Shown here piece after piece: positions 57,890-64,000 of a stretch of DNA of 64,000 nucleotides (positions within the stretch are counted from its first letter, which is position 1; the number at the start of each line of letters is the position of its first letter). Below the pieces are notes generated by a model. It was not told the DNA's origin. It searched no databases and saw only the letters and a program-made list of their open reading frames with translations. The stretch comes from Prostheceraeus crozeri (lineage: Eukaryota > Platyhelminthes > Polycladida > Euryleptidae): assembly GCA_907163375.1 (NCBI GenBank), contig CAJQUW010010428.1:62001-126000 (forward strand), written 5' to 3'. Made by a program: the position numbers and the translations under genes.

Positions 57890-58570
57890 TACTTAATTCT
57901 TAATATTGATGATTGAACAGTACATTCAATCAAATATCTTTTTATATCAATCCGTTTTCAGTGAACTCAATTGTTAATTTTCTTTGTTCCTCATTCTTAA
58001 TAGTGATGATTGAACAGTTACGTATAAAGTTGGTATGTAAGATTCAATCAAATATGTATAAGTTTTTATATCAATCGGTGTCAAGTGAGCTCAATTGTTA
58101 ATTTTATTTGTTCCTCATTTTTAATATTGATGATTGAACAGTTACGTATAAAGTTGGTATGTAACATTCAATCAAATATGTATAAGTTTTTATATCAATC
58201 GGTGTCAAGTGAGCTCAATTGTTAATTTTATTTGTTCCTCATTTTTAATATTGATGATTGAACAGTTACGTATAAAGTTGGTATGTAACATTCAATCAAA
58301 TATGTATAAGTTTTTATATCAATCGATGTCAAGTTAGCTAGCTCAATTGTTAATTTTCTTTGTTCCTCATTTTTAATATTGATGATTGAACAGTGACGTA
58401 TAAAGTTGGTATGTAAGATTCAATCAAATATGTACAAGTTTTTATATCGATCGGTGTCAAGAGAACTCAATTGTGAAGTTTGTGTGCCTTGCATATTGAT
58501 GATTGAAATATTGCGGTATGTAACATTCAATGAAATATATGTTTTTATATCAATTGGTCTGTTTTCAATT
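57890..58570 (+). repeat. Tandem array of about 124 bp, six units
   Basis: GATGATTGAACAG starts units at 57908, 58005, 58129, 58253 and 58381, with a degenerate sixth at 58498. The spacings are 97, 124, 124, 128 and 117 bp. Units share TATGTAAGATTCAATCAAAT and TTTTTATATCAATCGGTGTC words. The centre units are almost identical, the edges diverged. It lies close to the right end of the inner element. Confidence 0.8.
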
Positions 58571-59289
58571 CGACAGCTATTCTTATGTGTAGGTACGTAT
58601 TCAGTGCGGCTAGTTCTTTTAATGTTTGAAAAACGTACTCAACTCGGACGTCCGGAACTGGTTTTTTTCCGGACGAATATAGTAGCCATCCGAACGTTTT
58701 ATTAAAGTTTATTTCAAGTACTCGAACTTTAAATCCGTACTTTCTTCGTACGACCGGGCAACGTTCATGTTCTGGGCGGGAACGGACTGGAAGGCATAAT
58801 TAGTTATTGATGTATACTCTACTACATGTAGGTTCAAAAAGTTCAAGGTGACAGGCCTTTGTTTCTTCTTGCCTTGATAGGTCCCTAATACACTCTATGC
58901 TATGTGCTCTGAATGCTATCACCATTGAGATAGATTAGGCCAGTCAGTGATCGTAGTGAGGTGCAAGCCTCTAGTGAGGTTAGCGCTCTCCCCTTTTCTA
59001 TCTCAATGGCCATCACGCATAGAGGACGCTTCTCATCTTGGCGTGCGCTTAGCACGCTTCTTACGCCTGATGCTATTGTCTGGAGCTGACGCGTTGTCAT
59101 AGTGATCAATCATCAATGCACATCGAAAAAAAGAAAGTCAGGGACACAAAACAAAGCAAAAGTAAAGACAAGTCGGGCAATTCAGTCAATTTTATCATTA
59201 TTATTATTATTATCCGGTGTCGGTGTCGTGCTCGAACCCGGTGTCGGTGTCGGTCAAAAAAAGCACGACACCCCAGCCCTGGTGGGAAA

Positions 59290-62284
59290 CAATGAAGTTG
59301 AAGATGACAATGATAGCATGCCTTCCAGACAAGACGATGATGAAGTGACGATACAAGAGCCGAACCACGAAATCTCAGAGAGACCGTTAACTGATGAAGA
59401 ACAGCAATTAAAGCAAAGAATTGTGGAATACATGGAGAAGTACGCAACCTTCGAGAATCGAGTGAACATCCGGAAGATTCGTGTCAACAAGGAAAAAAGC
59501 TGATAAAACAAGCCGAGGTGGTGACGAGAAGCATTCCGACACATGACATCACCGGAGTCAACACCCTGATATACTCAGCTGCCAAAGCAATAGAGGAGAG
59601 AATATACTCGGAGAACGATACTCGAAATGGACGCATTCCACCATGGAAACGTCGGTTGCAGAAACAAATTGAAGCTCTAAGAAGAGAAGTCAGTCAACTT
59701 AAGTCGCATATGGACAGCAATGGAAGACTGCCTCATTACATGATTCGAAAATATGACATGAACACAAGAGATATTGATGAAGTGTATGAGGATGCGAAGC
59801 AGCTCCTGATAGCAATCAGTCATAGACTAAAGAGATACGAAGATCGAAATGAACAATTCAAAATCAACAAGTTATTCCAACAAAATCCAAAGAGAGTATA
59901 TCGAAAATTGAGAGGGAAGGAAGCGAATGAAGAAAAAGTAGAAGATAAGAGTGAAGTAATACAATACTGGAAAAACATCTGGGAATCCGAAGCTCAGCAC
60001 AATGAAACCGCAGACTGGTTAGATGCTGTTGAAGAAAAATGTGAGAGCATACCAAGTCAGGATTCTGTAACGATATCGGAAGCCGATACACACTACAAAT
60101 TGACAAGCATGGCAAATTGGAAAGCACCAGGCCCCGACAAAATACAGGCATTCTGGTTGAAGAAACTGAAGAGTATGCATGCAAGGTTAACAGCACACTA
60201 CAATGAATTCCTAGGGATCTCAAGTTCCATACCAGAATGGATGGTCACTGGAAGAACTGTGCTGATACGAAAAGACGAAAGCAAACCACCTCTCCCCGAC
60301 AACTTCAGGCCAATTACCTGCCTCCCAACTATGTGGAAGTTATTCAGCGGGATCATCGCGAGCAAGATTAACCGGCATATCGAATCAAACAGTGTAATGC
60401 ATCACGAACGGAAGGGATGTAGACCCAAGTGCAGAGGGACCAAAGAATAGCTGGCCATAGATCGAACGATCACAAGTGAAAGCAAGAAGAGGAAGAAGAA
60501 CCTATCCATGGCCTGAATCGACTATCGCAAAGCATTCGACTCCATCCCGCACTCCTGGATAGTCAAATGCTTGGACATGTACAAGGTCGATAAAGTTGTA
60601 CAAGAAGTAATTGCCGTATCAATGACCATCTGGAAGACAAGGTTGACACAAGCCAATGACGACATCGGAGTGGTGAAGATCAAGAGAGGCATCTTTCAAG
60701 GTGATTCATTGTCCCCGCTGCTATTCTGCCTAGCGATGAACCCCCCTCAGCGATATCCTAGGTCAGATGCAACAAGCCTACAAGCTAACTACGGGGCATC
60801 GAGTGAACCACCTCCTCTACATGGACGATCTGAAGTTATACGGAAGAACAGAGAATGACATCAACGCGCTAATCAATAAAGTAAAGGCCTTCAGTGATGA
60901 TATCAACATGCAGTTTGGAATCGACAAATGCGCACGCCTTATCATCCACAGAGGCCAAACAATACACACGGATGGATTCGAAACAGACGGGAGTATCATA
61001 CAGGACGTGAATGAAGAAGACGGATACAAGTATCTTGGAATCCCACAGCACCACACCAACCTCGATGACGCAGCAAAGGCGCAAGCAATCGCCGAATACA
61101 AGAAAAGGCTGAAGAATGTCATGAAATCAAAGCTATACGCAATGCACAAGATTGAAGCAATCAACACGTTCGCAGTGCCCGTCATCAGCTACACAGGGGG
61201 AGTGGTAAAATGGAGAGTCCAAGAACTTGATGAACTGAACCGCAAGACTCGCAAGATAATGAATATGTACGGTGGACTGCACCCAAGAGCAGACGTGGAT
61301 CGCCTCTACTTGCCGCGGGATCGGGGAGGAAGAGGCTTGAAGAACTTGACCGACATAGTGGAACAAGAAAACAGAAGTCTAACAGAACACCTCCACAACG
61401 TTGCTGATGACCCACTGCTGGCGGTGGCTCAAGCAAGTGATCTGTACAGACAATGTGAGGAAACAACAGCAGAATGTAAAGAAAAGAGAATGGAAGAGCG
61501 GTATCAGAAATGGAAAGACAAAGCAATGCACGGCCAATATGTACGACAAATGAAAGAAATAACATCAGGGAAGGCATGCTATAGTTGGTTGAAAACAGTC
61601 AAGTTGAAGATAGAAACGGAAGCACTACTTGTCGCAGCCCAGGACCAAGCCTTGAACACGAAAGCGCATTCAACGTACATAACAAAAACAGGCACAGATC
61701 CGAAATGCAGAATGTGCCAGGCTACAGATGAGACAGTCGCTCACATCCTAACTGGCTGATCAAAGCTAGCCGGAAACGAGTACGTCAACCGGCACAATGA
61801 AGTTGCAAGGATAGTCCATCGAAGCATATGCATGGACTACGACTTGCCCGTATCACGTGAAGCCTGGCAGCACGTGCCTGTGCCAGTGATAGAAGACAGC
61901 GCAGTGAAGATCTTGTGGGACTTCGAGATACGGACTGATAGAAGAATCACAGCAAGAAGACCAGACATAGTGATAGTGGACAAAGCGAAGAAGACTGGCA
62001 TCATAATCGACATATCAGTACCCGAAGACCGGAACATCAACAACAAAGAAAAAGAGAAAATCACAAAGTATCAAGACCTGAAAATGGAAATACAGAACCT
62101 GTGGAACATCAAAGTAACGTGCATCCCTGTTGTGATCGGATCACTTGGAGCACACACAGGAAAGTTGACGAAGTACATGAAGGAAATCCCCGGACACCAC
62201 CATGTACCTCAATTCCAGAAGGCCGCCTTGCTTGGCAGTGCCTATATACTCAGGCGAACTCTTGACCTCCCTGAGTCCTGGTAG
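59290..62284 (+). pseudogene. R4/Dong-like LINE: RT, zinc knuckle and restriction-like endonuclease
   Basis: After the hAT insertion the text runs to a stop at about 59501, then PPWKRRLQKQIEALRREVSQ, SMANWKAPGPDKIQAFWLKK, LPDNFRPITCLPTMWKLFSG (RT motifs 0-2), IDYRKAFDSIPHSWIVK (motif A), KRGIFQGDSLSPLLFCLAMN (motif B) and, in a new frame from 60767, VNHLLYMDDLKLYG (catalytic YMDD). PRDRGGRGLKNL follows, then the knuckle CRMCQATDETVAHILTG, whose last cysteine codon has become TGA at 61757. The C-terminus RPDIVIVDKAKKTGIIIDIS is the PD-(D/E)XK-type endonuclease. At least three stops and two frameshifts make it inactive. Confidence 0.85.
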
Positions 62285-62347
62285 GACTCCGAGATCTTGA
62301 GCATTGTTCCGACTTGTGAGAGTCGTGTACCAAAAAAAAATAATAAT
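62285..62347 (+). other. 3' end of the R4-like LINE with A and TAA run
   Basis: A short untranslated region ends in a run of A then TAA repeats, the junction style expected of insertion into a TAA microsatellite. Confidence 0.55.
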
Positions 62348-62449
62348 AAATGTCTATATTTTCCAAAAAAAAATCAAGATTGCAAGTCACAAGTAATAAG
62401 TCGGTACAGGTCATCAACGCAGAACATCAATATTTTAGAAAGATACACA

Positions 62450-62719
62450 TTAAGGAACAAAAGCATTTCTCCGGTATGAACTTCTAGTAATGGGGAAGAG
62501 AAACCTGTTTGTCCGCTTCGATCTCTGCGGTAAAAGTCGATGGAGGATGTGTCTTAGAGAAAGGGTTGAACGAAATAGTTTCATTGTCTGCCCATGTAGA
62601 CGAAGGTCGAAAGAGGGAAGGCATACGTAGGTACAATCAGACCCACATAACAGTCGATGAAAACGTTTTTGAACTTTACACAAACGTGACTTATCGTTGG
62701 TAGAGATGTTCGTGAACAA
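62450..62719 (-). pseudogene. LINE C-terminal scrap
   Basis: The minus strand reads MFTNISTNDKSRLCKVQKRF, HRLLCGSDCTYVCLPS, LRHILHRLLPQRSKRTNRFL and TRSSYRRNAFVP, which follows the end of LINE polymerases (KARLxxVQKRFHRxxCG, then LPxRxxxSRRxxxFVP). Nothing of the polymerase core remains. Confidence 0.55.
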
Positions 62720-62808
62720 GGGGTTGGCGTATTCGACATCCGTCTTACCTTATCAAAAGTAATAGATCCTGTCAGATCATCAACTGAATCCATCTTCGAT
62801 CGACGCAA

Positions 62809-64000
62809 TCAAATCAACGTCACGATAGCGGAATTCCGACAGCGGATAGCCACGACACATACCACGTGACCAAAAATCGATAATTGAATATTCGTCCGAC
62901 AGGGGTTTGTTCTATCAGGCCCAGATAACAGCTGATTGATATCAACCAACAATATCGACTGTTCAACATGCAGCACAGACAGACTGATAATTCGTAGACA
63001 CTTTTACTGATGTTGCTAAATTTAGAATTCCGATGCGAAGACCAGCTAGATCGCCCAATATGAACAAGTCACAGAGCCGGCGAACAGAAACTTGAAACGG
63101 CGATCGACCAGCAGCGATTAAAAATCAAAATGAATCAAGGCAATAATTGTGTATAGCACACCCCGGGCATCACTATAGTGTGAATTTCAACCAAATCCGA
63201 GGGCAAAACATCCACATACAGAGCAAATAGGACTATGATCACGAGAGACGCTAGTAACCGACCGACCGCTGCGTGTTGCGGTGTCCTGAATTCAGTGCAT
63301 TCGAACGAGGCAATTTTTCAGTTCGCTCAGTTCCGCATTCATTTTGTCGTTCACTAAGTTCGCCGTTTATTTTAATTTCACGCTGCGCCGTTTAGTTAAT
63401 CGTTCAGTTCATTGAAAAATGTCAGTTCGCCCTATTCTGTTCCGTTCACTTGGCAAGACGACATATTTATGGCAATGTGCTGGTAGAACTTTCGGTAGAC
63501 AAGGTAATACCGCTTCTCGACCGCTTTGAGAGTCTCATAAAAATCCTATACTTCACACTGTCAATCACTATTGTTTATTAATCTGTCCTTCATCATTCTG
63601 ACATTTTTAAAACAATTTCTTTTCTTTATACACTTGTAGACATGTTAAGCTGCTGCTAAATAAGCAAAATAGACTACCTATCTCAGACACATTTAACTTG
63701 TATTTGAAGCCATATTCAATATCAATTACTCTCGCATCGTCACCATTATATGTCGGCCTCTATTGTTTTGTCAGAAGTCGACCTGTTACTCGAATGCTTA
63801 ATTGACCGTTAAGTTGAAATGAAGAAGTTTTGGCCACTGGCGTGTCAAAAAGTTAGTGACCGGTCCTATAATGAGAAAAATCAGAGGTTGGACCAGGGCT
63901 AGAGTAGGGCGATTGGGCTGAAACTACACCGGCCACTTGGTTAGGACTGGAGAGAGGTTGTATGGGTAGTTCAGGTAGATCGGAGTTGAAATGAATAAGT
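62809..64000. other. Unannotated sequence to the end of the window
   Basis: 63290-63460 contains several GTTCA/GTTCG words (TTCAGTTCGCTCAGTTC and similar) in a loosely repeated series. No open frame, RNA gene or clear element end is seen. Confidence 0.35.

Larger units (their letters stand above)
50044..58780. mobile_element. Putative inner element of 8.7 kb with CCCGCCCAGAAC ends
   Basis: CCCGCCCAGAAC at 50044 and GTTCTGGGCGGG ending at 58780 are inverted. Both ends continue with related but imperfect text rich in TACGTTCG/ACGTTC words (50058-50205; 58590-58770), suggesting subterminal binding sites. No clear target duplication was found, so its identity as one unit is inferred. It encloses two unfamiliar open frames (53754-54167, 57404-57808), a hAT MITE, a LINE scrap and a tandem array. 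Confidence 0.45.
49885..59281. mobile_element. hAT element of 9.4 kb inserted in the LINE
   Basis: The ends are CAGGGCTGGGGTGTCG and its exact reverse complement, flanked by a perfect 8-bp duplication GTGGGAAA (49877-49884 and 59282-59289). The hexamer GGTGTC is doubled just inside the left end, and doubled copies recur at about 49918-49965 and 59215-59255. No hAT transposase is visible. The left shell (49885-50043) and right shell (58781-59281) together make only about 660 bp; the remainder seems to be one or more later insertions. Confidence 0.88.
49212..62347 (+). mobile_element. R4/Dong-like LINE between TAA repeats, split by a 9.4-kb hAT
   Basis: AATAATAATAATG-type sequence lies on the left (49210-49245), and ATAATAATAAATG follows the 3' end (62333-62345) after a poly-A run. 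Coding parts are at 49600-49884 and 59290-62284; the hAT insertion between them restores the reading when the 8-bp duplication is counted once. The domains are a Myb-like N-terminus, RT, a CCHC knuckle and a restriction-like endonuclease, as in the R2/R4/NeSL group. Dong-type members are known for inserting into TAA repeats, which fits the flanks. The true 5' boundary is uncertain: tRNA-like and 7SL-like segments lie at 49253-49545. Confidence 0.65.

Noticed and set aside
50044-58780. Assigning the inner 8.7-kb segment to a named transposon superfamily
   Set aside because: No transposase motif and no target duplication could be seen.
59106-59544. Minus-strand frames over the hAT right end and LINE
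   Set aside because: Shadows of simple sequence and of the LINE frame.
1-64000. CRISPR arrays, operons, riboswitches
   Set aside because: The arrays seen have long units without spacers, and the window is eukaryotic.

Overview
This is a eukaryotic, almost certainly animal, genomic window. Everything I can recognise in it belongs to transposable elements or their debris. There is no bacterial-type gene organisation, reading frames are short and often interrupted, at least one gene is split by spliceosomal-looking introns, and the element families (Penelope-like, hAT, piggyBac, mariner, Ty3/gypsy, APE- and RLE-type LINEs, a Sola-like transposon) are those of metazoan, probably marine invertebrate, genomes. 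I see no convincing host gene. The species cannot be named from the sequence.

Layout. 1-8.2 kb is a Russian doll: a broken Penelope-like element (PLE) with a GIY-YIG domain is split by a hAT-like element (903-7276). That element carries a 269-bp MITE at its left tip and, inside, a 4.15-kb element with about 830-bp inverted repeats and a minus-strand gene in at least three exon-like blocks. 8.2-19.5 kb holds two oppositely oriented copies of a second PLE-type retroelement, each ending in a 138-bp (46-codon) tandem array. The right copy lost about 2 kb at a 9-bp microhomology. Between them lie a hAT MITE (12122-12842) and a 2.7-kb hAT (14505-17227), each with a perfect 8-bp target duplication. 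19.8-25.3 kb has a LINE endonuclease fragment, a Sola-like element with palindromic iterons (20745-22851), a LINE C-terminus and a nearly full-length mariner pseudogene. 26.1-30.5 kb is an APE-type LINE with an (ATTC)n tail, followed at once by an 809-bp second copy of its own RT domain.

31.66-46.4 kb is a Ty3/gypsy array: LTR, gag-pol, an SGNH-like third reading frame and a second, identical LTR, followed by the gag start of another copy. A 6-kb TA-flanked element sits between the polypurine tract and the second LTR. It contains an apparently intact piggyBac (38806-41442) with TTAA duplications and all three catalytic aspartates. Another TA-flanked segment separates the second LTR from the second gag.

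47.8-49.1 kb has the N-terminal half of a transposase-like protein whose family also appears to supply the C-terminal half in the 2-6 kb element. 49.2-62.35 kb is an R4/Dong-like LINE with a restriction-like endonuclease. It lies between TAA-rich stretches, is preceded by a tRNA-like and a 7SL-like segment, and is split by a 9.4-kb hAT insertion (49885-59281, 8-bp duplication GTGGGAAA). That hAT contains a putative 8.7-kb inner element with unfamiliar cargo reading frames, another hAT MITE, a LINE fragment and a 124-bp tandem array. The last 1.6 kb holds a LINE scrap and unannotated sequence.

Collectively the window is a record of successive insertions. The youngest events appear to be the piggyBac, the gypsy array with identical LTRs, the LINE duplication and the long-inverted-repeat element. 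All calls were made by eye from sequence and translated frames, without alignments.
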